64,000 nucleotides of DNA, from the NCBI GenBank assembly GCA_959602365.1, contig CAUGSS010000010.1:18135-82134 (forward strand), read 5' to 3'. Each line of letters begins with the position of its first letter. Positions within the stretch are counted from its first letter, which is position 1. The stretch is from an uncultured Eubacteriales bacterium. Its GTDB lineage: Bacteria; Bacillota; Clostridia; Oscillospirales; Oscillospiraceae. The notes below the pieces were generated by a model. The model was not told the DNA's origin. It made no database searches and saw only the letters and a list, made by a program, of their open reading frames with translations. Shown piece after piece: positions 16,645 through 25,423 of the stretch. The position numbers and the translations under genes are program-made.

Positions 16645-17967
16645 ATGAAGAAAACATGCTTCCTATTTGGTTTGACGCTCCTGCTGACGCTGACGGTCAC
16701 CACTCCTGCCATGGCAACAACGGAGTACGACATGGACACGGGATGTAGCGTGATCTATGATGAAACAAAGCAGCTGGGATCCCAGTATCTTACAATGCAG
16801 GGGGAGCAGACCCTTCCGGAGCTTTCCGAGACACTGGGTCTCGACCTGCGGGTGGATGTGCTGACCATGATTGACGATGACACCATCGGTGAGACCGCCG
16901 GATGGATCTACGATACATATGGATATGGCTGGGGGGACCACCGGGAGGGAGCTACTCTGACCATCTTGATGGAACCAACGGAGGATGATACCTATGCTAT
17001 GCCCGCTGATGGTTGGTGTATTTACACTACCTTGCGGCAGGGGCGAGGCAACAGTCAGGACTTGGCCGATGCCATTCGGGATGCCGTAGAACCGTCCATG
17101 GCGGAACAGGCGTGGAACGGCGAAGACCTGACCATGAGTGCTACCGCCCTGACCCAAGCTGTAGACGCCATGGCAGAGGCCGCATCAGATTACATCCTCG
17201 CCAACTGCCCACCGGACAGTTTGGGGCCTGAGGCATTGGAAACACCGGAGACATCGGAAACGTCTGCGCCAAGCGATGTCAGTATGCAGTATGTGTTTGA
17301 CATCAGCAACCTCCTCACTTACGAAGAATGGGAGGAACTGGAGTCCCGCGCCGCAGACATGTCCTACCGTCATCATTGCGGCGTCTATTTTGCCTTGGTG
17401 GATGACTACACAGAATATGGAGCCGACGGCATATACGAAGTGACCTGCCAGCTTTATCACAACAGTGAGCTTGGCTTTGGATACGGTCGGGATGGGATTA
17501 TCGTTCTGCTCAGCATGGAGGAGCGGGACTATGCTATGTTTGTCTACGGAGAGTATGCGGAGTATGCCTTCGATGAATTTGGCCAGAGGAAATTGGAGGA
17601 AAGATTCCTGGAAGCCTTTGGGGAAGATGACTGGCAGGGAGGAATTTCCGACTATCTGGATGCCTGCGACGAATTTCTGACAAAGGCCGGAGAAGGTAAG
17701 CCGGTGCGAAGCTCTCCATGGCTGATGGTGGCTGCTGCCGTAGGAATTTCCTGCCTGATTGCAGGAGGTATATGTTTTTTCCTTCTGAGCAGCATGAAGT
17801 CAGTGCATCAAAAGAAAGAGGCCGATGTATACCTTACTGAAGGCGGGCTGCATCTGACAGAGCAGTTCGACCAGTACACGCACACGACTGAGACGCGCAC
17901 TAAAATCGAAAAGGAAAGTAGCAGCGAAAGCGGAGGAGGAGGCAGTGGTCGCAGTGGAAAATTCTGA
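16645..17967 (+). CDS. TPM-domain membrane protein (YdjH/YgcG-like), two TPM repeats
   Basis: 440 residues with a Sec signal peptide (1-24). Two TPM-like domains are visible, one at about 30-180 (YDETKQLGSQYLTMQGEQTL to the Gln/Asp-rich helix) and one at about 222-360 (FDISNLLTYEEWEELESRAAD...GRDGIIVLLSMEERDYAMF). A transmembrane helix (about 370-393) and a short cytoplasmic tail ending in a Gly/Ser run complete it. TPM proteins of the YdjH type partner SPFH and zinc-ribbon proteins in envelope stress. The gene lies 18 bases after the membrane zinc-ribbon gene, so the two are one unit. The tail could be what recruits soluble partners. Confidence 0.82.
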   Translation: MKKTCFLFGLTLLLTLTVTTPAMATTEYDMDTGCSVIYDETKQLGSQYLTMQGEQTLPELSETLGLDLRVDVLTMIDDDTIGETAGWIYDTYGYGWGDHREGATLTILMEPTEDDTYAMPADGWCIYTTLRQGRGNSQDLADAIRDAVEPSMAEQAWNGEDLTMSATALTQAVDAMAEAASDYILANCPPDSLGPEALETPETSETSAPSDVSMQYVFDISNLLTYEEWEELESRAADMSYRHHCGVYFALVDDYTEYGADGIYEVTCQLYHNSELGFGYGRDGIIVLLSMEERDYAMFVYGEYAEYAFDEFGQRKLEERFLEAFGEDDWQGGISDYLDACDEFLTKAGEGKPVRSSPWLMVAAAVGISCLIAGGICFFLLSSMKSVHQKKEADVYLTEGGLHLTEQFDQYTHTTETRTKIEKESSSESGGGGSGRSGKF

Positions 17968-17979
17968 GAAGGAGACTGC

Positions 17980-18137
17980 ATGATGCGCCATTTGATCCTA
18001 CGAGATTTTTTATTGTTGTTTTTATGGCGCTGGATCTGAGCCTGATCGCCTGCGGCGGGCAGGACAAGCAGTCAATGGGTAATCAATTGAGTTGCACAAC
18101 GGAAACGCTTTCCAGCAGGATAAGAGTAGGGGAGTGA
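17980..18137 (+). pseudogene. Frameshifted lipoprotein gene remnant
   Basis: After AGAAGGAGAC, an ATG opens a hydrophobic signal-like stretch (MMRHLILRDFLLLFLW) that stops after about 19 codons. One frame over, from 18024, MALDLSLIACGGQDKQ continues with a perfect lipobox (LIAC) and stops at 18135-18137. Together they read as one lipoprotein signal broken by a frameshift, with the body lost. The gap between the TPM gene and the second receiver-like gene is 431 bases and otherwise holds only a weak short frame. Confidence 0.55.
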
Positions 18138-18208
18138 GTCTGCGCCAGTGGTCCATTCAGAACAGGCAGAAAAGCCCCTTGCGCTGCTGTACAGCAGTAT
18201 GACATGCA

Positions 18209-18430
18209 GTGAAGTGGCCTGCCTGGGTTATTGGGGTCAGGGAATTCCATGACAATGGCAGATTGGCTGTGGAAAAATTGCTCAGATTGAGCAGAGGCGA
18301 TGCCGTTTGTTGGTATATGAATCTTAAGGATGCTTATGTCGTGGGTCTCAGACGAACTGATACAAGTAAACCTGCGTTTTGGGCAGAGGAGGTTGATTAT
18401 GAAAACAATACTGTTTATTTCAGCCAATAA
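18209..18430 (+). other. Short open frame, possible end of the decayed lipoprotein
   Basis: A 73-codon frame (GTG 18209, no ribosome site) has protein-like sequence ending FWAEEVDYENNTVYFSQ and overlaps the start of the next gene by 32 bases. It may be the C-terminal relic of the broken lipoprotein, or chance coding around the ribosome site of the next gene. I do not regard it as an expressed gene. Confidence 0.25.
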
Positions 18431-18776
18431 GATACTTGGTCAGGGATTATCGGCGGCAATTATGTCTAAACCAGGGATTGGATTTCAATGGAAAGCACAA
18501 TTCAACTATGCGCAGGCCGTAGTTGGTGCTGATATTTTTCACGCTGATATGGTAATATTAGATGTTGTAGATCAGACGGACATGGAGAATGCAACAGAAA
18601 TTTGTCAATCATTACGGCAATGTAATCGCGAGATAAAAATATTGCTTCTTGTCAGACCTGAACAGGCAGCCGTTCGCAAAAAAGCGGTCGATATTCAAAA
18701 TATTGGTTTGATAGATAATTTCGTTTTTTATGATAGTTCCCTAATATACCTGCTTGCGAAGTTAGAAGCGTTATAA
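18399..18776 (+). CDS. Stand-alone receiver-like protein (paralogue 2)
   Basis: 125 residues from ATG 18399, preceded by AGAGGAGG; earlier in-frame starts lack a ribosome site. CheY-like alternation is visible: MKTILFIS strand 1, ADMVILDVVD strand 3 with a candidate phospho-Asp (about residue 55), IKILLLVRP strand 4 and GLIDNFVFYD near strand 5. The acidic pair after strand 1 and the usual Lys are not evident, so it is at best an atypical receiver. It has no DNA-binding domain. It is paralogous to the gene at 5442, equal in length and with the same ending, and closes the envelope block. Its DNA is clearly more AT-rich than the downstream core genes. Confidence 0.78.
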   Translation: MKTILFISANKILGQGLSAAIMSKPGIGFQWKAQFNYAQAVVGADIFHADMVILDVVDQTDMENATEICQSLRQCNREIKILLLVRPEQAAVRKKAVDIQNIGLIDNFVFYDSSLIYLLAKLEAL

Positions 18777-18850
18777 TTTCTGTTGAATTTCAAGCAGAAT
18801 AAGTGACATCACATTACAACTTTACTTTCAAACAAATTATAAAAGAGCAA

Positions 18851-18894
18851 AACATCGCCCACCAATCTCTGAGGACCGGAGGGCGATGTTGTTT
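18851..18894 (+). terminator. Terminator-like hairpin closing the accessory block
   Basis: A ten-base perfect stem (18851-18860 with 18881-18890) with a 20-base loop is followed by GTTTCG. It lies between the receiver-like gene and the convergent methyltransferase gene and could serve either strand. Confidence 0.6.
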
Positions 18895-18979
18895 CGTTCA
18901 GCGGTATTAGCACTTTCGTGCGCTTCAGATGCCTGTTTCATATCGGCAAAATCTGGGATAACTCATATTATCTTTTGGC

Positions 18980-20614
18980 TTAAATCATCCCAAAGAACTT
19001 CAATGCTTCTGTGATTGCCGCTTCCTTTTCCGGCGGGCATTTCGGTTGCCTGGCATCTTCGGACTTTGGCTTGTTATAGTTCTCCCGCTCGATAATGCCA
19101 TACTTCTGCTTGACCTGAGCGATATAGAGGTGGCTGACTTTCAGCCCTGTATGTTCCAACACATACTCTTTAATTTCCTCATAGGTGGCCTTGCTCTCCG
19201 CAGCGGTCAAATCCAGTTCATCCAGGTTCAACTCAACCTCGATATGCTGCTTGGCATTAAGTTTGGACAAAAGCACTATCGTCTCCACATGTTTCGTCCT
19301 GGGAAACATATCCACCGCCTCGGCTTTGACGGCCCGGTAGCCCAGCGCCGCGAAGCGCCTGCAGTCCCGGGCCAGGGTGGCCGGATCGCAGGACACATAG
19401 ACCACATGCCCGGGGTCCATGGCGGCGATGTGGCCGATGACCTCCTCCGCCATCCCTTTCCGGGGCGGGTCCACGCAGATCACATCAGGGCGCAGCCCCC
19501 GGCGGGAGAGCTCCGCGGCCGCCTCACCGGCGTCTGCGCAGATGAACTCCGCGTTGGTGATTCCATTGCGCCGGGCGTTTTCTTTGGCGTCTTCCACGGC
19601 AGAGGGAACGATCTCCGCCCCGATGACCTGCCCGGCCTGCCGGGCTAGCACCAGGCTGATGGTGCCGGTGCCGCAGTAGAGATCCACCACGGTCTCCCGG
19701 CCGGTCAGACCGGCAAACTCTGCCGCCTTCTGATAGAGCACCTCAGTCTGCTCCGGGTTGACCTGGAAAAAGGAGGGGACGCTGAGCTGGAAGGACAGGC
19801 CGCACAGGGTGTCATAGAGAAAGTCCTGCCCCCACAGAGTGCGGTACTCCTTGCCCAGGATCACATTGGTCTTGTCCTGGTTTACCCCCAGCACCACCCC
19901 GACGGCCTTCGGGACCGCCGCCCGGAGGGCCTGGACCAGCTCTTCCTCATGGGGCAGCTTGCGGCCGTTGCAGAGCAGACAGATCAGGGATTCCCCGGAG
20001 CGGTTGGTGCGCACATAGACGTGGCGCACCAGGCCGGCATGTTTTTTTTCATCATAGGCGGAGACGTCAAAATCCCCCATCCAGGCTTTGACGGCCCGGC
20101 CCGCCGCGTCGGCCTCGGGGCGCTGGAGCAGACAGCTGGGCACGTCGATGACGTCATGGCTCCTGGCCCGGAAAAAACCGATGTGGATGCCGGACTGGGT
20201 TGCGTCCGACACCGGGAACTGGGCTTTGTTGCGGTACCGGTCCGGACAGGGTGCGCCGTGAATGACTGTCACCGGCAGCTCCAGCCCGCCGATGCGCTTC
20301 AGCGCGTCCTCCACTTTCTGGCGCTTGAACTCCAGCTCTTCGGCATAGCTCATGTGCCGCAGGGCGCAGCCGCCGCACTGGGGAAAGTGGGGACAGTCGG
20401 GGCTTTGGCGGGCAGGGGAGGGAGCGCGCACTTCCTCCACCCGGCCCCAGGCGGCGCTCCTGCCCACTTTGAGCAGCCGGACCAGGCACTCCTCCCCCCG
20501 GAGGGCGCCTTTGACAAACACCGCCATGCCATCCAGCCGGGCGACGCCATCCCCGTCGCTGGAGTAGCCCTCGATGGTGAGGGGGACAAGCTGATTTTTT
20601 CGGGCGCTGACCAT
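18980..20614 (-). CDS. rlmD: 23S rRNA (uracil-C5)-methyltransferase, RlmD/RumA type, with C-terminal extension
   Basis: 544 residues on the minus strand. ATG at 20614 is chosen because GGAGGA lies eight bases upstream. A TRAM domain occupies the first 60 residues. It is followed by an iron-sulfur-type Cys cluster (CPHFPQCGGCALRH), the SAM-binding region (VVDLYCGTGTISL), DPPRKG and the catalytic-Cys motif VYVSCDPATLARD. The family methylates C5 of a uridine in 23S rRNA. An extra segment of about 95 residues follows the catalytic core, including KATYEEIKEYVLEHTGLKVS and KCPPEKEAAITEALKFFGMI. It looks like an added helical module and is not part of E. coli RlmD. The exact uridine target cannot be read from sequence. 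Confidence 0.88.
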   Translation of the reverse strand: MVSARKNQLVPLTIEGYSSDGDGVARLDGMAVFVKGALRGEECLVRLLKVGRSAAWGRVEEVRAPSPARQSPDCPHFPQCGGCALRHMSYAEELEFKRQKVEDALKRIGGLELPVTVIHGAPCPDRYRNKAQFPVSDATQSGIHIGFFRARSHDVIDVPSCLLQRPEADAAGRAVKAWMGDFDVSAYDEKKHAGLVRHVYVRTNRSGESLICLLCNGRKLPHEEELVQALRAAVPKAVGVVLGVNQDKTNVILGKEYRTLWGQDFLYDTLCGLSFQLSVPSFFQVNPEQTEVLYQKAAEFAGLTGRETVVDLYCGTGTISLVLARQAGQVIGAEIVPSAVEDAKENARRNGITNAEFICADAGEAAAELSRRGLRPDVICVDPPRKGMAEEVIGHIAAMDPGHVVYVSCDPATLARDCRRFAALGYRAVKAEAVDMFPRTKHVETIVLLSKLNAKQHIEVELNLDELDLTAAESKATYEEIKEYVLEHTGLKVSHLYIAQVKQKYGIIERENYNKPKSEDARQPKCPPEKEAAITEALKFFGMI

Positions 20615-20647
20615 AACTGATTCCTCCGAACTGTTTTGCTGGAAGAT

Positions 20648-20677
20648 ATTATAGCGGAAAGCGGCGGCCTGTGCCAC
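20648..20677 (-). promoter_or_regulatory. Candidate SigA promoter for the methyltransferase gene
   Basis: On the minus strand a perfect -10 TATAAT (20653 to 20648) has a moderate -35 (GTGGCA) 18 bases upstream. It is 34 bases from the ATG. Confidence 0.5.
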
Positions 20678-20716
20678 GGTTTCCCGAAAAAAAGAGTTAT
20701 CAAACGGGGATATCTA

Positions 20717-20725
20717 TGGTATACT
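20717..20725 (+). promoter_or_regulatory. Extended -10 promoter for the Mrp-type ATPase gene
   Basis: TGGTATACT matches TGnTATAAT at all but one position. A start near 20732 would make the ATG at 20733 leaderless, which favours ATG 20760 with AAGGAG at 20744. Confidence 0.55.
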
Positions 20726-20759
20726 CAGGACAATGTCTATGATAAGGAGCGAAACGCCG

Positions 20760-21665
20760 ATGAGCGATCTGAGTTTTATCACCGATCCCTCCAAGTGGAA
20801 GGATATTACACCGGATATGTATGATGAGATCAATGCCCAGATTGAGCAGACCTTTGAGGAGGGCTGCCATGGCAACTGTGAGTCCTGTCAGTCCGACTGC
20901 GACCACCGGGAGAGCGCCCAGCTGCCCCGGTTTGCCAAGCGGATGTACGCGGTCAACGGCGGCAAGGGGGGCGCGGGCAAATCCAGCGTCACCGTGCTGC
21001 TGGCCGGTGAGCTGGCGCGCCGGGGGCTGAAGGTGGGAATATTGGACTGCGACATCTACACCGCGGTCATCCCCCACATGCTGGGGCTCCAGGGCCCGGT
21101 TCACCGGGGCGAGGGGGGCGGGCCCATCCCCCACAAGACCGCCTCGGGCATTGAGGTCATGAGCGTGGATCTGATCCTGGACAAGCCCATGGACCCGGTG
21201 CTCTGGCCCGGGGTGGACGCCTTCAACATTTTGAACTACCTCTATACCTCCACCGCCTGGGGGGAGTTGGACGTGATGCTGCTGGACATGCCCTCTGGCT
21301 GCGGCGACATCCCCCTGAACCTGTACACCACCTTCCCGGTGGACGGCACCATTGCCGTCACCAATCCCGGCGCCCTGTCGGTGGAGGCGGTGCAGCGGTG
21401 CATCAACCTGTGCATGATGCTGATGAGCCCCACAGTGGCCTATGTGGAGAACAAGAGTTTTACCGACAAACCGGTGAGCAGCGAGGCCTATGTGCTGCCC
21501 CGCGGCTGTGTGACGGTTTCCGTCCCCCTGTCCGGCGAGATCACCGCCCTGGGGGAGGAGGGCACACTGGAGAATCTGGAGTGCCCCGAGCTCAAGCCGG
21601 TGGCCGACCTGATCGCCACGGCTGTCCAGGTGTCTGCCCAGAAGCAGCAGAAGAAAACCACGTGA
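20760..21665 (+). CDS. Mrp/NBP35-type P-loop ATPase (iron-sulfur carrier-like)
   Basis: 301 residues from ATG 20760. A short N-terminal Cys cluster, CHGNCESCQSDC (about 36-47), precedes the deviant Walker A motif GGKGGAGKSS of the MinD/Mrp group. Switch-type motifs follow (ILDCDIYTAVIPHML, LLDMPSGCGD). Mrp/NBP35 proteins bind and transfer iron-sulfur clusters; the N-terminal Cys pairs fit an NBP35-like cluster site. The conserved C-terminal CxxC of classical Mrp is not evident, so a MinD-like maturation ATPase of other specificity is possible. The gene stands alone, divergent from rlmD, and ends in a GC-rich hairpin. Confidence 0.75.
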   Translation: MSDLSFITDPSKWKDITPDMYDEINAQIEQTFEEGCHGNCESCQSDCDHRESAQLPRFAKRMYAVNGGKGGAGKSSVTVLLAGELARRGLKVGILDCDIYTAVIPHMLGLQGPVHRGEGGGPIPHKTASGIEVMSVDLILDKPMDPVLWPGVDAFNILNYLYTSTAWGELDVMLLDMPSGCGDIPLNLYTTFPVDGTIAVTNPGALSVEAVQRCINLCMMLMSPTVAYVENKSFTDKPVSSEAYVLPRGCVTVSVPLSGEITALGEEGTLENLECPELKPVADLIATAVQVSAQKQQKKTT

Positions 21666-21672
21666 CGTTTCC

Positions 21673-21703
21673 TCTCCCGCCGCTCCCCCGGAGCGGCGGG
21701 AGA
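21673..21703 (+). terminator. GC-rich hairpin after the Mrp-type gene
   Basis: A 14-base perfect stem (21673-21686 with 21690-21703) with a three-base loop follows the stop by eight bases. The downstream T-tract is weak (ATTATTC), so it may be only a partial terminator. Confidence 0.65.
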
Positions 21704-21741
21704 ATTATTCACAATTATGACTTTCCTTTTCCAGGCTGTTG

Positions 21742-21750
21742 TGGTAGAAT
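21742..21750 (+). promoter_or_regulatory. Possible extended -10 promoter for secA
   Basis: TGGTAGAAT fits TGnTATAAT with one change and lies 60 bases before the secA ATG. No well-spaced -35 was found. Confidence 0.35.
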
Positions 21751-21809
21751 CTAGTCTGTATTGATATGGATACGCGCGCCCGGCGCGCGCCGGAAAGGAC
21801 ACTGTTGAA

Positions 21810-24572
21810 ATGAGCATTCTGAAGAAAATCTTCGGTACCAGCTCCTCCAAGGAGGTCAAGCGGCTGATGCCGATTGTCAATCAGATTGAGGCTCTGTCGG
21901 AGGAGTACAAAGCGCTCTCTGATGCCGAGCTCCAGGCCAAAACTCCGGAATTTAAGGAGCGCCTGGCCAAAGGTGAGACCCTGGACGACATCCTGCCCGA
22001 GGCCTTTGCCGCCCTGCGGGAGGCGGCCGACCGGGTGCTGGGCCTGCGGCCCTATCGGGTGCAGCTGATCGGCGGCATCGTGCTCCATCAGGGGCGCATC
22101 GCTGAAATGAAGACCGGCGAGGGCAAGACCCTGGTGGCCACCCTGCCCGCCTATCTGAACGCGCTGGCGGGAGAGGGCGTGCACATCGTCACCGTCAACG
22201 ACTATCTGGCCAAGCGTGACTCGGAGTGGATGGGCAAGGTATACCGCTTTATGGGCCTGAGCGTGGGCCTGATTATTCACGGCCTGACCAAGGCGGAGCG
22301 GAAGGCGGCCTATGCCGCGGATATCACCTACGGCACCAACAATGAGATGGGCTTTGACTACCTGCGGGACAATATGGCCATCTATGACCGGGATCTGGTC
22401 CAGCGGGGCCAGAGCTTTGCCATCGTGGACGAGGTGGACTCCATCCTCATCGACGAGGCCCGCACCCCCCTGATTATCTCCGGCAAGGGGGAGGAGTCCA
22501 CTGCGCTGTACACCCAGGTGGACCGGTTTGTGGCCGGCCTGAAGTGCCAGCGTATCGCCGAGACCGACGACAAGGAGCTCCAGGATGAGGACTCCGACGC
22601 CGACTATATCGTGGAGGAGAAGGGAAAGCACGTCACCCTGACCCCAAAGGGCATTGCCAAGGCGGAGGCCTATTTCAATATCGAGAACCTCTCCGACGCG
22701 GAGAACACCACCCTGAACCACCACATCAACCAGGCCATCCGGGCCCGGGGCATCATGAAGCGGGATGTGGACTATGTGGTCAAGGACGGCCAGGTCATCA
22801 TCGTGGACGAGTTCACCGGCCGCCTGATGTTTGGCCGCCGCTACAACGAGGGCCTGCACCAGGCCATCGAGGCCAAGGAGGGGGTCACCGTGGCCAACGA
22901 GTCCAAGACTTTGGCCACCATCACCTTCCAGAACTATTTCCGGCTCTACAACAAGCTCTCCGGCATGACCGGCACCGCCATGACCGAGGAGGACGAGTTC
23001 AACTCCATCTATAACCTGGACATTGTGGAGATTCCCACCAACAAGCCGGTGGCCCGGGTGGACGACCCGGACCGGGTCTATAAGACCGAGGAGGGCAAAT
23101 ACCGGGCGATCATCGCCCAGATCGAGGACTGCCACGCCAAGGGGCAGCCGGTGCTGGTGGGCACTGTGTCCATTGAGAAGTCCGAGCTGCTCAGCCGGAT
23201 GCTGGACAAGAAAGGCATCAAGCACAGCGTCCTCAACGCCAAGCAGCACGACAAGGAGGCGGAGATCATCGCCCAGGCCGGCAAGCTGGGGGCGGTGACG
23301 GTGGCCACCAATATGGCCGGCCGCGGTACCGACATTATGCTGGGCGGCAACGCGGAGTATTTGGCCAAGGCGGAACTGCGCAAGGCGGGCTATTCCGACG
23401 AGGTCATCGCCGAGGCCACCGGCTATGCCGACACCGACAATGAAGAAATTATCCAGGCCCGGCTGCTCTTCGCCCAGTCTGAGAAGAAATTCAAGGAGGA
23501 GATTGAGAGCGAGGCCGAGCAGGTGCGCCAGGCCGGCGGCCTGTTCATCCTGGGCACCGAGCGCCACGAGTCCCGCCGCATCGACAACCAGCTCCGGGGC
23601 CGCGCCGGCCGCCAGGGCGACCCGGGCGAGACCTGCTTCTTCCTCTCCCTGGAGGACGACATCCTCCGGCTCTTCGGCGGCGAGCGCATCCAGGGCCTGA
23701 TGGACCGGATGGGCGTGGATGAGGACACCCCCATCGACGCCAAGATGCTCTCCGGCGCCATTGAGAACGCCCAGAAGCGGGTGGAGTCCCGGAACTTCCA
23801 GGCCCGGAAGGACGTGCTGGACTACGACGACGTGATGAATACCCAGCGGGAGGTCATCTATGACCAGCGCCGCAAGGTGCTCTCCGGCGAGAACCTGAAG
23901 GAATATGTGGCCGGCATGATCCGCACCATTATCTCCTCCGCCGTCCACGGGGCCATGGGGGAGCAGAAGCACATGTCCGCCGAGAGCTGGCGGGACGCCA
24001 CCGCCGAGTTCCGGGGGGTGTTCCTGCTGCCCGATGAGCTGGATTATACAGATGAAGAGCTCTCCAGCCTCACCGCCGACCAGCTGATTGAGAAGCTGGA
24101 GGAGCGGGCCTTCGACATCTACGACAAGAAGGAGACCATCCTGGGCGAGGAGCTCATGCGGGAGCTGGAGCGGGTGGTGCTGCTCCGGGTGGTGGACGAG
24201 TACTGGATGGAGCACATCGACGCCATGGACGACCTGAAGCAGGGCATCCGCCTGCGGGCCTATGGCCAGGAGGACCCGGTGGTGGCCTACAAGCGGGAAG
24301 GCTACGAGATGTTTGAAAACATGATCGGCGCCATCCAGGCCGAGACCGTCCGGCGCATCTATATCACCCGGGTCAAGGAGCGGGTGGAGCGCAAGGCGGT
24401 GGCCAAGGTCACCGGTGAGTCGGGCAGCAGTGACGGCACCGTCAAAAAGCAGCCGGTCCGCAAGGTGAAGAAGATCGGGCGCAATGAGCTGTGCCCCTGC
24501 GGCAGCGGTCTGAAGTGGAAGAAGTGCACCTGCGCTGCCTACCACGAAGATCTGAATCAGAATCAGCAATGA
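21810..24572 (+). CDS. secA: Preprotein translocase ATPase SecA
   Basis: 920 residues; ATG 21810 lies 14 bases after GGAAAGGA. SecA drives Sec-dependent export through SecYEG. The N-terminal [12 protein letters not shown], Walker A (MKTGEGKTL, about 92-100), [15 protein letters not shown]alker B, and the NMAGRGTDI and [10 protein letters not shown] helicase motifs are all intact. The C-terminus has the zinc-binding tail NELCPCGSG followed by WKKCTC, with the last ligands spaced C-T-C rather than the commoner CH or CC pair. Length is normal for Firmicutes. It opens an apparent secA-pgeF-purL unit, the next ATG overlapping its stop. Confidence 0.98.
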   Translation: MSILKKIFGTSSSKEVKRLMPIVNQIEALSEEYKALSDAELQAKTPEFKERLAKGETLDDILPEAFAALREAADRVLGLRPYRVQLIGGIVLHQGRIAEMKTGEGKTLVATLPAYLNALAGEGVHIVTVNDYLAKRDSEWMGKVYRFMGLSVGLIIHGLTKAERKAAYAADITYGTNNEMGFDYLRDNMAIYDRDLVQRGQSFAIVDEVDSILIDEARTPLIISGKGEESTALYTQVDRFVAGLKCQRIAETDDKELQDEDSDADYIVEEKGKHVTLTPKGIAKAEAYFNIENLSDAENTTLNHHINQAIRARGIMKRDVDYVVKDGQVIIVDEFTGRLMFGRRYNEGLHQAIEAKEGVTVANESKTLATITFQNYFRLYNKLSGMTGTAMTEEDEFNSIYNLDIVEIPTNKPVARVDDPDRVYKTEEGKYRAIIAQIEDCHAKGQPVLVGTVSIEKSELLSRMLDKKGIKHSVLNAKQHDKEAEIIAQAGKLGAVTVATNMAGRGTDIMLGGNAEYLAKAELRKAGYSDEVIAEATGYADTDNEEIIQARLLFAQSEKKFKEEIESEAEQVRQAGGLFILGTERHESRRIDNQLRGRAGRQGDPGETCFFLSLEDDILRLFGGERIQGLMDRMGVDEDTPIDAKMLSGAIENAQKRVESRNFQARKDVLDYDDVMNTQREVIYDQRRKVLSGENLKEYVAGMIRTIISSAVHGAMGEQKHMSAESWRDATAEFRGVFLLPDELDYTDEELSSLTADQLIEKLEERAFDIYDKKETILGEELMRELERVVLLRVVDEYWMEHIDAMDDLKQGIRLRAYGQEDPVVAYKREGYEMFENMIGAIQAETVRRIYITRVKERVERKAVAKVTGESGSSDGTVKKQPVRKVKKIGRNELCPCGSGLKWKKCTCAAYHEDLNQNQQ

Positions 24573-25369
24573 AGTTTGTCAGATTAACACGGCAGGGGGT
24601 CACCTTTTTTCAGGCGGAGGGACTGGGCACCGTCCACGGCTTTTCCACCCGCTTGGGAGGGATCAGCTCACCCCCCTATAACACACTGAACCTGGGACTG
24701 AACCAGGGAGACGCCCCGGCCTGTGTCCGGGAGAATTACCGGCGCTTCTGCGCTGCCCTGGGGGCGGACGGCAACCGGATGGCCTGTACCCATCAGGTCC
24801 ACGGCGATGTGATCCGGGTGGCCACCTCTGCCGACGCGGGAAAGGGGCTGGACCGGAAACGGGATTATGAGGTGGACGGCCTGATCACAGATGTGCCCGG
24901 CCTGCCCCTGGTAGTCCACACTGCCGACTGCATTCCGGTGCTGTTCTATGACCCGGTGCGCCGGGCCGTCGGCGCCTGCCACGCGGGCTGGCGGGGGACT
25001 GCCCTGGGGATTGCCGCCAAGACGGTGGAGCGGATGGCCCAGGTCTACGGCACCCGGCCTGCCGACCTGCGCTGTGCCATCGGGGCGGGCATCTCCCGGT
25101 GCTGTTTTGAAACCCGCTCCGACGTGCCTGAGGCCATGACCGCCGCCCTGGGGGATGTGGCCATGTCCTTTGTGGACGACCACGGGGACGGAAGATTTCA
25201 TGTAGACCTGAAAGGGCTCAACCGCCTGTGGCTGCTCCGCGCCGGTGTCCGGCCCGAGCAGATTGCGGTTTCAGATGCCTGTACAGCCTGTGACCTTGAT
25301 ACCTTTTTCAGCCACCGCCGCACCGGCAGCGCCCGGGGCGCTATGGCGGCGCTGATCCAGCTGACCTGA
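24569..25369 (+). CDS. pgeF: Peptidoglycan editing factor / laccase-domain protein (YfiH family)
   Basis: 266 residues; ATG 24569 overlaps the secA stop (ATGA), so translation is coupled. The family signature residues are visible: [15 protein letters not shown] and [13 protein letters not shown] carry the His/Cys metal ligands, with CTHQVHGD upstream and [11 protein letters not shown] downstream. Members were first described as multicopper polyphenol oxidases. E. coli YfiH/PgeF removes wrongly incorporated Ser-containing muropeptide precursors, and related enzymes act on purine nucleosides. It is followed after 54 bases by purL, so either envelope or purine metabolism would fit the context. 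Confidence 0.92.
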   Translation: MKFVRLTRQGVTFFQAEGLGTVHGFSTRLGGISSPPYNTLNLGLNQGDAPACVRENYRRFCAALGADGNRMACTHQVHGDVIRVATSADAGKGLDRKRDYEVDGLITDVPGLPLVVHTADCIPVLFYDPVRRAVGACHAGWRGTALGIAAKTVERMAQVYGTRPADLRCAIGAGISRCCFETRSDVPEAMTAALGDVAMSFVDDHGDGRFHVDLKGLNRLWLLRAGVRPEQIAVSDACTACDLDTFFSHRRTGSARGAMAALIQLT

Positions 25370-25423
25370 GTCGACCCATTGGAAAATCCGGCCCTGAAGG
25401 CGGCCGAGGAGGTTAGAGAGAGT

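Noticed and set aside
21705..24569. 954-codon open frame antisense to secA
   Set aside because: Shadow frame of a GC-rich gene; low-complexity His/Leu/Gly sequence, no ribosome site, opposite to a fully conserved gene.
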